NCBI RefSeq assembly: GCF_034347425.1 | Contig: NZ_CP133779.1 | Coordinates: 1,984,001 to 2,048,000 of the forward strand | Direction: 5' to 3' | From: Undibacterium sp. CCC3.4 | GTDB taxonomy: Bacteria > Pseudomonadota > Gammaproteobacteria > Burkholderiales > Burkholderiaceae_D | DNA length: 64,000 nt | Shown here: positions 57,225 through 64,000 of the stretch, in pieces | Layout: each line of letters opens with the position of its first letter | Position numbering within the stretch: position 1 is the first letter of the stretch | Notes under the pieces: model-generated | The model's input: the letters and a program-made list of their open reading frames with translations, nothing else | Told to the model about the DNA's origin: nothing | Databases searched by the model: none | Made by a program: the position numbers and the translations under genes

Positions 57225-58460
57225 ATGAGAACGATCGCTGTGATTCCGCGCGCCGGCTTGGCGACTTTGCTGGCTGGCTTGGCCATGTTGGGCCCTTTTT
57301 CCATCGATACCTATTTGCCAGCCTTCCCGGCGATTCAAGCCAACCTGCATGCCAATGCCCTGGAAGTACAGCAAACGCTGACGGCTTACATGCTGTCATT
57401 TGCCGTCATGACGCTGTGGCATGGTGCTTTGTCCGATTCTTTCGGTCGGCGTAACGTGATTTTGATCGCCTTGGCGGTGTTTGCCGTGGCCAGTTTCGGC
57501 TGCGCCTCGGCACACAGCGTCCATTATCTGTGGGGCTTTCGCATTTTGCAGGGCGTCTCGGCCGGTGCCGGCATGGTGGTTGGTCGCGCTATCATTCGTG
57601 ATTTGTATGCCGGTGCTCCGGCCGAGCGTTTGTTGTCTTTGGTGACGATGATTTTCTCCATCGCGCCGGCGATTGCGCCTATTCTTGGTGGCTGGGTAGT
57701 CGGTGTTTTTAGCTGGCGCGCCATTTTTCTGTTGCTTTTTGCATACACTGTTGTTCTTTGGACTGTTTGTTACAAATATCTGCCGGAATCTTTGCCGCAC
57801 GAAAAACGCCAAGAATTCAGCCCGCAATTTCTGTGGAGCAGTTACCGTCAGGTATGCCAATCGCCCTTGTTTCATCTCAAGGCTGGCACCATTGCCTTTA
57901 ACTTTGCCGGCTTGTTTTTATATATTGCGGCCGCCCCGGTGTTTATTACGCAACACTTAAAATTAGGTGCAGATCAATTCGGATGGCAGTTCATCCCTTC
58001 CGTAGCCGGAATTTTTCTCGGTGCTTTGACGGCAAATCGGCTCGCTGGCAAGATCACGGTATGGAAACAAGTCAGCATCGGTTTCATATTTTTGCTCGGC
58101 GCATCGCTGTTCAATATGGTGTTCCATTTCTTTTCGCCACCGATTTTATTGTGGTCGGTCACACCGTTTTTCTTTTATACCTTTGGCATGTCCTTAGTCG
58201 CCCCTGGTGCCACCTTGTTGGTGCTCGATTTGTTCCCTACCATCCGCGGCATCGTCGCTTCTTGCCAAGCTGCCAGTGTGACGCTGCTGGGCGCGATCGT
58301 TGCCGGCGTGCTTGCGCCGGCCTTGGATGGCTCGGCTTTCCTGCTGGCTCTAGGGCAATTTAGCTGCGCTGTGATCGCGGCGACGCTCTGGTATACTGGC
58401 CGCGTTTATTGGCGTTCGATGACTGCGCAAAAGCAAAATGCATGGGAAACGCTAGGCTGA
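57225..58460 (+). CDS. Bcr/CflA family MFS drug exporter
   Basis: 411 residues from the ATG at 57225 (AAGG upstream), one base after gabD stops. Twelve membrane segments; GPFSIDTYLPAFPAI is the Bcr/CflA opening and GALSDSFGRR the MFS loop motif. Family members expel bicyclomycin, chloramphenicol or sulfonamides, and some export amino acids or cysteine compounds. Coupling to gabD is by position only. Confidence 0.9.
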   Translation: MRTIAVIPRAGLATLLAGLAMLGPFSIDTYLPAFPAIQANLHANALEVQQTLTAYMLSFAVMTLWHGALSDSFGRRNVILIALAVFAVASFGCASAHSVHYLWGFRILQGVSAGAGMVVGRAIIRDLYAGAPAERLLSLVTMIFSIAPAIAPILGGWVVGVFSWRAIFLLLFAYTVVLWTVCYKYLPESLPHEKRQEFSPQFLWSSYRQVCQSPLFHLKAGTIAFNFAGLFLYIAAAPVFITQHLKLGADQFGWQFIPSVAGIFLGALTANRLAGKITVWKQVSIGFIFLLGASLFNMVFHFFSPPILLWSVTPFFFYTFGMSLVAPGATLLVLDLFPTIRGIVASCQAASVTLLGAIVAGVLAPALDGSAFLLALGQFSCAVIAATLWYTGRVYWRSMTAQKQNAWETLG

Positions 58461-58813
58461 TAAAACTTTTTTTATAAGTATGGCTTGAAAAACAGAGGGA
58501 TATCCCTCATATCGGTGGTGCTATGCAGCAAATGCAAATATTGCCTATAATGTAGGCTTAAGCCTTGATAAGTCTGTTTTTGTTCGTTGGAACTAATCCC
58601 GAATTATCGTGTCTTTAAATTGCAACGTTTGCTAAGGCCTTGTTTATTAAAGCAGTCGTATTTCATCAAAATGTCATAATTCACAGGTATCGTGACATTT
58701 GTCATTGAATCGCTTACTGGTTCGAGGCTTTAAATAAACCTGCAATTCAGCTTTTTGCCGCGTTTGTTTTTGTGCTGCAGCAAAATTTAACATTCATTTT
58801 TGGATACTAGACA
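58461..58813. promoter_or_regulatory. AT-rich porin control region with palindromes
   Basis: 353 bases without a gene. Holds the perfect palindrome GAGGGATATCCCTC (58495-58508), a TATAAT at 58546-58551 without a good -35, and TGACATTTGTCA (58693-58704), an inverted repeat near CATAAT at 58674-58679. It is the likely regulatory region of the porin, with a long leader. Confidence 0.5.
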
Positions 58814-59878
58814 ATGAAAAAATCATTCCTCGCACTTGCTCTGATCAGTGCTTTCTCCGGTGCGGCATTCGCGCAATCTTCCGTCACAATCTACGGTATC
58901 GCTGATGCTGGCGTTCAAGGTTTGAGCACAGGTTCGGGCAAAGTTTTCTCGCTGCAAAGCGGTCAAGAAAACGGTTCGCGTTTGGGTTTCAAAGGTACTG
59001 AAGATCTGGGCAACGGCTTGAAAGCCAACTTCGTACTCGAACAAGGTATCAACATCGACACCGGCGCATCGGGTCAAAGCGCTACGTTCGGTCGTCGTGC
59101 TACAGTCGGTCTGTCCAGCGATTTCGGTACAGTCGATCTGGGTCGCGACAAGAGCCCGACTTTCAAATTCTTTGATAACTTCGATCCATTCGCTTCCGGT
59201 TTCATCAACAGCGGTAACGGTTTGTCTGGTATCTACACTATCGGTGGCAATGCAACAACAACTGGCGTAACCAGCACTTCACGTGGTCGCGTTACTAACT
59301 CGGTTTTCTACGCTACACCAAACACACTGAGCGGTTTCACTGCTCTGGGTCAATATGGTTTCGGCGAAGCCGCTGGTGACAACTCCAATGGCCGTTCCCT
59401 TGGCGTCAACCTCGGTTACAAAATCGAAGGTTTGGAACTCGGTTACAGCTACCTGAAAGACAACGCTACTAGCGCAGCATTGGTAACTAACGGCAAAAAA
59501 GCCAACACAGTTGCTGCTACTTATGATTTCGGCGTCGCTAAACCAGTCGTTATCTACCAAAAATCGACTGACGATTTGGGTCTGAGCAAAAAGACATACA
59601 CACTGGGCGTCACAGTTCCAGTGACTACTGCTGGTAAAGTTTTGGCTACTTTCACTAACGTGAAAAACGACACAGCATTCGGTACTAAAGGTGCTACTGT
59701 TGGTTCGGCTAAACAATTCGCAGTTGGCTACCAATATGCTTTGTCCAAGCGTACTGATTTGTACACAGCGTATGCTCGTACAAACCAAGATGCTAACTCG
59801 GCTGGTTTCGAAGGTCTGAAATCTTCCCTGGGTGCAAACATCAATGAAGTAACTGCTGGCGTTCGTCACCAGTTCTAA
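58814..59878 (+). CDS. Major outer membrane porin (OmpC-like, Burkholderiales type)
   Basis: 354 residues. The signal peptide is MKKSFLALALISAFSGAAFA; the mature protein opens QSSVTIYGIADAGVQG, the usual first strand of betaproteobacterial porins. SRLGFKGTEDLGNGLKANF and FGRRATVGLS follow, and it ends in Phe (VRHQF), the BAM recognition signal. It forms a trimeric 16-strand general diffusion channel. Codon use leans to a few preferred, A/T-ending forms (GGT, AAA, ACA, GCT) compared with neighbours, as expected for a very highly expressed gene. Followed by a strong terminator. Confidence 0.96.
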   Translation: MKKSFLALALISAFSGAAFAQSSVTIYGIADAGVQGLSTGSGKVFSLQSGQENGSRLGFKGTEDLGNGLKANFVLEQGINIDTGASGQSATFGRRATVGLSSDFGTVDLGRDKSPTFKFFDNFDPFASGFINSGNGLSGIYTIGGNATTTGVTSTSRGRVTNSVFYATPNTLSGFTALGQYGFGEAAGDNSNGRSLGVNLGYKIEGLELGYSYLKDNATSAALVTNGKKANTVAATYDFGVAKPVVIYQKSTDDLGLSKKTYTLGVTVPVTTAGKVLATFTNVKNDTAFGTKGATVGSAKQFAVGYQYALSKRTDLYTAYARTNQDANSAGFEGLKSSLGANINEVTAGVRHQF

Positions 59879-59915
59879 TTGATGTCAGGCGTAAGCCTGA
59901 TGCCTGAGCTTGAGT

Positions 59916-59950
59916 AAAAAAGGAGCGGTCTTCAGACTGCTCCTTTTTTT
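59916..59950 (+). terminator. Porin terminator
   Basis: AAAAAAGGAGC (59916-59926) pairs with GCTCCTTTTTT (59939-59949), with an inner GTCT/AGAC stem and loop TC. A smaller hairpin CAGGC/GCCTG lies just before it (59886-59899). Confidence 0.95.
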
Positions 59951-60065
59951 ATGCGTATCGGCGCGCACTCTGATCGATTATTGCTGACCGAGCCGGTGCC
60001 GCTTTGTTACAATGTCAGCACCCACTACTATCGTGTACCCCAGCCGGTGCACAAGGACACGCATC

Positions 60066-60503
60066 ATGAAAATTTCCTTCGCTCGTTGCGCCACGCTGCT
60101 GTCTGGCTTGTTGTTTGCCATCAGTCTCACCCATGCCCAGACGCCTGCCAAGCCAGCCGCTTTGGCCGTGCCACCGCAGATGGAAAAACTGGAAGAAGGA
60201 CCGCCGGATTCTGGTCTGTCGGTCGGCAAGCCTGTACCCAAGAACAAGAGCTCGGAAATTCGCGATAATTCCGGCAAAGTCAACGAAGTCAAAGTCGATG
60301 CCGGTGCCAGTCATTACACCCTCAAGGCCGATCCCGAAGTCGGCAACGCACCACGCGGTACCGCGCAAGGGCAGGGTAATCGTCCGCCACAATGGACCCT
60401 GTTTGAATTCGGCCACAAAAAAGAGAGTAAAGAAGTCGAGCCCTTGCCGGTCTTGCCGTCAGCACCGGAGCAGGCTGCACCTGCGAGTCCTTCCAATAAA
60501 TAA
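60066..60503 (+). CDS. DUF2782 family periplasmic protein
   Basis: 145 residues from the ATG at 60066 (AAGGA upstream), which gives a signal peptide [20 protein letters not shown] cleaved after THAQ. The mature part has a Pro-rich lead, the DUF2782 core ([21 protein letters not shown]) and a C-terminal tail rich in Glu, Pro and Ala. Function unknown. In betaproteobacteria this family sits before thrB, as here (23-base gap). Confidence 0.8.
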   Translation: MKISFARCATLLSGLLFAISLTHAQTPAKPAALAVPPQMEKLEEGPPDSGLSVGKPVPKNKSSEIRDNSGKVNEVKVDAGASHYTLKADPEVGNAPRGTAQGQGNRPPQWTLFEFGHKKESKEVEPLPVLPSAPEQAAPASPSNK

Positions 60504-60526
60504 GTTTTTTTGAATTTGATATCACA

Positions 60527-61492
60527 ATGGCAGTTTTTACCCCAGTGACACTGAGTGATCTCAGTCCGTGGATGGAACAATTTCCACTCGGAAAAGCAAC
60601 AGCGATCAAGGGCATCGCTTCCGGCATAGAAAACAGTAATTTTTTTATCAGCACCGATGCTGGTGACTATGTCTTGACGATTTTTGAAAATCTCAGTTTT
60701 GAACAACTGCCTTTTTATCTTGGTTTGATGCGCCATTTGGCCGCGCATGGCGTGCTGGTGCCGGCACCGGTCGCCAGTGCCGACGGCAGCTTGGTGGTGG
60801 CCTTGCTCGGTAAGCCGGCCGCGATCGTCAGTAAGCTGGCAGGCTGTTCGCAAATGTCGCCGCAAGCCAGCCATTGTGCTGAAGTTGGGGCGATGTTGGC
60901 GCGCATGCATTTAGCCGGGCAAGATTTCCCTCTGCATCAAGACAATTTGCGCGCGCTCGACTGGTGGCATGCCACCACGCCAAGCGTTTTACCGTTCCTA
61001 TCCGATGAGCTACAGCACTTATTGCGTGCCGAAGTGCATTTTCAAGATGCCTTCCACAGTACTGCCACTTGGCATGCTTTGCCGCGTGGGCCGGTACATG
61101 CCGACTTATTCCGCAATAATGTCATGTTTGACGGTGAGCAACTGACCGGCTTCTTCGATTTTTATTTCGCCGGTTGTGATACTTGGCTGTTTGATGTGGC
61201 CGTGACCGTGAATGACTGGTGTATCGATGTGGCCAGCGGCGCACTCGACCCAGTGCGAGTGGCTGCCTTGCTTGAGGCTTATCATCGTGTGCGCCCGTTT
61301 ACGCTCGATGAAGGCCATGCTTGGCAAGCGATGTTACGGGCGGCGGCGCTGCGGTTCTGGCTCTCGCGTCTGTATGATTACTATCAGCCGCGTGATGCGG
61401 AAATGCTCACGCCGCACGATCCGGCGCATTTTGAGCGCATTTTACGGCTGCGCGAAGCGCTGCCGGTGCACGCCTTGCCGGGCACGGTATGA
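60527..61492 (+). CDS. thrB: Homoserine kinase (ThrB, aminoglycoside-phosphotransferase type)
   Basis: 321 residues of the APH/choline kinase fold, unlike the GHMP-type ThrB of E. coli. [14 protein letters not shown] is the glycine loop, [14 protein letters not shown] the catalytic loop (HxDxxxxN) and GFFDFYFAG the metal Asp. It phosphorylates homoserine for threonine synthesis. It overlaps the next membrane-protein gene by four bases (ATGA). Confidence 0.95.
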   Translation: MAVFTPVTLSDLSPWMEQFPLGKATAIKGIASGIENSNFFISTDAGDYVLTIFENLSFEQLPFYLGLMRHLAAHGVLVPAPVASADGSLVVALLGKPAAIVSKLAGCSQMSPQASHCAEVGAMLARMHLAGQDFPLHQDNLRALDWWHATTPSVLPFLSDELQHLLRAEVHFQDAFHSTATWHALPRGPVHADLFRNNVMFDGEQLTGFFDFYFAGCDTWLFDVAVTVNDWCIDVASGALDPVRVAALLEAYHRVRPFTLDEGHAWQAMLRAAALRFWLSRLYDYYQPRDAEMLTPHDPAHFERILRLREALPVHALPGTV

Positions 61493-62262
61493 CGCCGGCC
61501 GTTCCGGTATCGGGGTGGGCTTGGGTGAAGCGCGGCTTTGCACTGTTTCGGCGCCAGCCGGCGGAATTGCTGACACTGTTTTTTGCCTATATGTTTATGA
61601 ATATGGCCATCGGTCTGATTCCAGTGCTCGGCCAAATTTTGCCGTTCATCCTCATTCCGGTGTTTGCGATGAGTTTCATGGAAGCCTGTGAATGCATAGA
61701 GCGCGAGGAAAAAGTCAGCCCTAAGCTGTTGCTGGTGGCGTTTCGTGCACCGGCCCTGCGGCGCTTGCTGGCGCTCGGCGTGTTGTATCTGCCGGCCATT
61801 GCCGCGGCGATTTTTATTTCCAGCTGGTTTGATGGCGGCGCACTGTATGAGTTTTTGACCAGTACCGAAGCGTTTGATCCTAAGGATTTGCCAGCTGATC
61901 GTTTGTTTTCCGGCATGCTTGCGGCCGCCTTGGCCTATGTGCCGGCCTTGATGGCATTTTGGTTTGCGGCCCCGCTGATCATGTGGAAAAACATGTCGGT
62001 CGGTAAAGCCTTGTTTTACAGCTTCTTTTCAGTTTGGCGTGCCGGCAGGACTTTTCTGGCTTTTGCCGGGGTCTGGATGCTCATTGCCGGGATCGTTCCC
62101 ACCATAGTCAGCGTGATTATCGCCATCATCATCGGTGATCCGCGCTTGGTGGTATTGCTGATGATGCCGGCGTCGGCCTTGCTGACCACGGTCTTGTATT
62201 GCTCGTTCTACCCGACTTACCGTGATACCTTCGGTCAGCCGGGTGTCGATACTCACGCCTGA
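61489..62262 (+). CDS. BPSS1780 family membrane protein
   Basis: 257 residues with about six membrane segments, conserved opening [18 protein letters not shown]. Named after a Burkholderia locus; function unknown. Translation is coupled to thrB. Its last 10 bases overlap the convergent osmC gene. Confidence 0.85.
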   Translation: MTPAVPVSGWAWVKRGFALFRRQPAELLTLFFAYMFMNMAIGLIPVLGQILPFILIPVFAMSFMEACECIEREEKVSPKLLLVAFRAPALRRLLALGVLYLPAIAAAIFISSWFDGGALYEFLTSTEAFDPKDLPADRLFSGMLAAALAYVPALMAFWFAAPLIMWKNMSVGKALFYSFFSVWRAGRTFLAFAGVWMLIAGIVPTIVSVIIAIIIGDPRLVVLLMMPASALLTTVLYCSFYPTYRDTFGQPGVDTHA

Positions 62263-62708
62263 ACGGCGTGCTCGGAAGCCAGTTCGAGATCGTCGATGAT
62301 TTCGAAGCTGTGCGTCATGCTGGCGGTTTTAGCCAGCATGATCGAGGCCGAGCAATACTTCTCATGCGATAACTTGATCGCACGCTCGACCATCGCCGGT
62401 TTCAATTGCCGTCCGCGCACGGTGAAGTGAAAGTGCACGGTGGTAAATACCTTGGGTTCGGTGCTGGCGCGCTCTGCCGTCAACTTGACGTCGCAAGCAC
62501 GGACGTCCTGCTTGCCCTTGCGTAAAATCAGCACCACATCATAGGCGCTGCAGCCACCAGTGCCGAGCAATACCATTTCCATTGGCCGTGGTGCCAGATT
62601 ATGACCACCACCTTCCGGTGCGCCATCCATCAAGACGGCGTGGCCGGAGCCGGTTTGCGCTAAAAATGCCATGCCACCGGTGCCGGTCCAGCTGACTGTT
62701 GCTTCCAT
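62253..62708 (-). CDS. OsmC family protein (YhfA-like)
   Basis: 151 residues of the OsmC/Ohr fold. It has the Cys in GGCSAYDVVLILRKGKQD and the partner Cys in VRACDVKL, the two positions used in peroxide reduction, and HFEFTV-like strand VHFHFTVRGRQL. The arrangement (CSAYDVV, RKGKQ) resembles E. coli YhfA more than Ohr, whose function is less certain. A possible -10 (TACAAT on the minus strand, 62749-62744) lies about 35 bases upstream. Confidence 0.88.
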   Translation of the reverse strand: MEATVSWTGTGGMAFLAQTGSGHAVLMDGAPEGGGHNLAPRPMEMVLLGTGGCSAYDVVLILRKGKQDVRACDVKLTAERASTEPKVFTTVHFHFTVRGRQLKPAMVERAIKLSHEKYCSASIMLAKTASMTHSFEIIDDLELASEHAVQA

Positions 62709-62797
62709 CGTGTACTCTTTCTGTTCGTGGTGAATGATGCAAAATTGTACTGCATTCGAGCCTTGTTGGAATATTGCCGCATAGCCCGCCGTTTACC

Positions 62798-62826
62798 TTG
62801 CACTGCACCATTTCTTGTCCTATTAT
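62798..62826 (+). promoter_or_regulatory. Sigma-70 promoter of the candidate small RNA
   Basis: TTGCAC (62798-62803), exactly 17 bases, TATTAT (62821-62826). Predicted start near 62833. Confidence 0.6.
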
Positions 62827-62832
62827 TGACTC

Positions 62833-62946
62833 GTCGGTCATCAGTACCTCAGCAGCGCTGAAGTGCTGCACATGCCCAAGCAATTGTCTCCTCCACCTAC
62901 CCCTTTGGTGGATTCAACCCGCAGCCAAGCGCTGCGGGTTTTTTTT
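62833..62946 (+). ncRNA. Candidate unannotated small RNA, about 114 nt
   Basis: It lies between a good promoter and a perfect terminator in a 409-base gene-free gap. Three hairpins are visible in order: GCAGCGC-TGAA-GTGCTGC (62852-62869, one G-T pair), TCCACC...GGTGGA (62892-62897/62907-62912) and the terminator stem (62916-62940). A CTCCTCC run (62888-62894), complementary to ribosome-binding sites, sits at the base of the second hairpin. No ORF or ribosome site inside. I do not recognise an Rfam family. It could regulate mRNAs by blocking translation starts; this is inference. Confidence 0.55.
62916..62946 (+). terminator. Perfect terminator upstream of rplM
   Basis: AACCCGCAGC (62916-62925), loop CAAGC, GCTGCGGGTT (62931-62940), then six more T. 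No gene on this strand ends before it, which is the main reason to suspect the small RNA. Confidence 0.92.
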
Positions 62947-62984
62947 AACTGAAACGGCATTTCTGCTTAAATTTTAAACAGTTC

Positions 62985-63013
62985 TTGCGCTCAGTCTTAG
63001 AAAATACTATAAT
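62985..63013 (+). promoter_or_regulatory. rplM-rpsI promoter
   Basis: TTGCGC (62985-62990), 17 bases, TATAAT (63008-63013). It gives a leader of about 98 bases. Confidence 0.8.
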
Positions 63014-63019
63014 TTCCGA

Positions 63020-63117
63020 TTCTCGATTTGCCCGAGCGAGAAGTTGACAAGGGAGAGTCTGCCGTCACATTGGCAGAACCACCGCATTAGGGCATATTTA
63101 ACTTTTTAGGATTCAAC
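63020..63117 (+). promoter_or_regulatory. Structured rplM leader
   Basis: Two hairpins: TTCTCG/CGAGAA (63020-63025/63037-63042) and TCTGCC/GGCAGA (63058-63063/63072-63077, loop of 8). Ribosomal protein leaders often bind the protein they encode; feedback by L13 is possible but not shown. Confidence 0.5.
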
Positions 63118-63552
63118 ATGAAAACCTTTTCCGCTAAGGGCCATGAGGTTCAGCGCGACTGGTTCGTGATTGACGCGACAGATAAAGTACTCGGACGTGT
63201 TGCCAGCGAAGTGGCACTCCGTTTACGCGGCAAACATAAACCGGAATTTACTCCTCACGTCGACACGGGCGATTTCATCGTCGTTGTCAATGCAGGTAAA
63301 CTGCGCGTGACAGGCACGAAAGCTCTGAACAAAACATACTACCGTCACACTGGTTATCCAGGCGGTATCTATGAAACAAATTTTACGAAAATGCAACAGC
63401 GTTTTCCAGGTCGTGCACTCGAGAAGGCAGTTAAAGGCATGTTGCCTAAAGGCCCACTCGGTTATGCAATGATCAAGAAGCTGAAAGTGTACGCAGATGC
63501 AACACATCCGCATGCAGCTCAGCAACCACAAGTACTCGTACTCGACATCTAA
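63118..63552 (+). CDS. rplM: 50S ribosomal protein L13
   Basis: 144 residues (E. coli 142). [38 protein letters not shown] and the late [23 protein letters not shown] are standard. It is an early 50S assembly protein. It is followed after 8 bases by rpsI, the universal pair. Confidence 0.98.
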   Translation: MKTFSAKGHEVQRDWFVIDATDKVLGRVASEVALRLRGKHKPEFTPHVDTGDFIVVVNAGKLRVTGTKALNKTYYRHTGYPGGIYETNFTKMQQRFPGRALEKAVKGMLPKGPLGYAMIKKLKVYADATHPHAAQQPQVLVLDI

Positions 63553-63560
63553 GGATAGCC

Positions 63561-63953
63561 ATGATCGGTAATTACAACTACGGAACTGGTCGTCGCAAGA
63601 GCGCAGTTGCTCGCGTATTCCTGAAATCCGGCAGCGGCAAGATCGTTGTGAACGGTAAGCCAGCAAACGAATATTTCTCGCGTGAAACAGGTTTGATGGT
63701 TATCCGTCAACCACTGGAATTGACTAATAATCTCGAAACATTCGATATCATGGTCAATGTTCACGGCGGCGGCGAATCCGGTCAATCCGGTGCAGTTCGT
63801 CACGGTATCACTCGTGCTCTGATCGACTACGATGCAGCATTGAAACCTGAGCTGTCGAAAGCCGGCTTCGTGACTCGTGATGCACGTGAAGTTGAACGTA
63901 AAAAAGTTGGTCTGCGCAAAGCTCGTCGCGCAAAACAATTCTCCAAGCGTTAA
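63561..63953 (+). CDS. rpsI: 30S ribosomal protein S9
   Basis: 130 residues. [19 protein letters not shown] at the start and the basic tail [11 protein letters not shown], whose last residues reach the P-site tRNA. Co-transcribed with rplM. The last 47 bases of the window after it hold no recognisable feature. Confidence 0.98.
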   Translation: MIGNYNYGTGRRKSAVARVFLKSGSGKIVVNGKPANEYFSRETGLMVIRQPLELTNNLETFDIMVNVHGGGESGQSGAVRHGITRALIDYDAALKPELSKAGFVTRDAREVERKKVGLRKARRAKQFSKR

Positions 63954-64000
63954 TTTTTTCGCTGGAAATTGGCTCGCAAAAAGCCGTCCGAACTTGGTTC

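Noticed and set aside
1..64000. tRNA, rRNA, CRISPR, prophage, insertion sequence or toxin-antitoxin genes
   Set aside because: I looked through all gaps and found no cloverleaf, repeat-spacer array, transposase or phage gene; the region is dense core genome.

Overview
The window is ordinary core chromosome of a Gram-negative betaproteobacterium in the Burkholderiales, most like the Oxalobacteraceae. This rests on gene order: CcsA-like/PP0621/pilS/pilR, the pilGHIJ-pilL chemotaxis-like cluster, yqgE-ruvX-pyrR-pyrB-pyrX-plsC, nadK-recN-hemH-apaH, fur/bamE, leuS-lptE-holA, proA-hemJ-THUMP methyltransferase, DUF2782-thrB-BPSS1780, and rplM-rpsI. The GC content looks moderate (my impression, not counted), so an Undibacterium-like genus is possible, but this is inference. 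I see no prophage, insertion sequence, CRISPR array, rRNA or tRNA.

Layout, left to right. 1-3.6 kb: a PLP-dependent decarboxylase cut by the left edge and a secreted S46 dipeptidyl peptidase, both on the minus strand. 3.8-8.0 kb: a CcsA-like membrane protein, a small Cys-rich protein and the PilS/PilR type IV pilus two-component system, tightly overlapped. 8.1-12.7 kb: class Ia ribonucleotide reductase nrdAB behind a promoter carrying a pair of probable NrdR boxes. 13.1-14.6 kb: a Lys/Ala/Val-repeat histone H1-like gene and a YggT membrane protein. 14.6-17.0 kb: a LacI-type regulator divergent from a frameshifted CodA-family deaminase whose active site suggests 5-methylcytosine rather than cytosine as substrate. 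17.0-19.5 kb: hemL, a divergent thiD and rubredoxin. 19.6-29.7 kb: pilG, pilH, pilI, pilJ and a 2022-residue CheA-like PilL, the signalling system for twitching motility.

30.1-44 kb: photolyase; the yqgE-ruvX-pyrR-pyrB-pyrX run, with a dihydroorotase-like subunit lacking its metal motif; plsC; a large DUF1631 protein; then nadK-recN-hemH-apaH on the minus strand. 44-48 kb: a HAD hydrolase, hrcA, a lone response regulator, fur divergent from bamE, and dapB. 48-58.5 kb: leuS-lptE-holA, proA, hemJ, a THUMP RNA methyltransferase, succinate-semialdehyde dehydrogenase and a Bcr/CflA exporter. 58.8-64 kb: a major porin, DUF2782-thrB-BPSS1780, an OsmC protein, a probable unannotated small RNA, then rplM-rpsI.

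Functional themes: type IV pilus control (PilS/PilR plus Pil-Chp) dominates the left half. Heme synthesis is spread over hemL, hemH and hemJ. Nucleotide metabolism is represented by nrdAB, the pyr genes and the CodA homologue. The least explained sequence lies between genes: the candidate small RNA at about 62.83-62.95 kb, perfect palindromes in front of the DUF1631 and porin genes, a long hairpin upstream of the histone-like gene, and a short repeat family in three intergenic spots.
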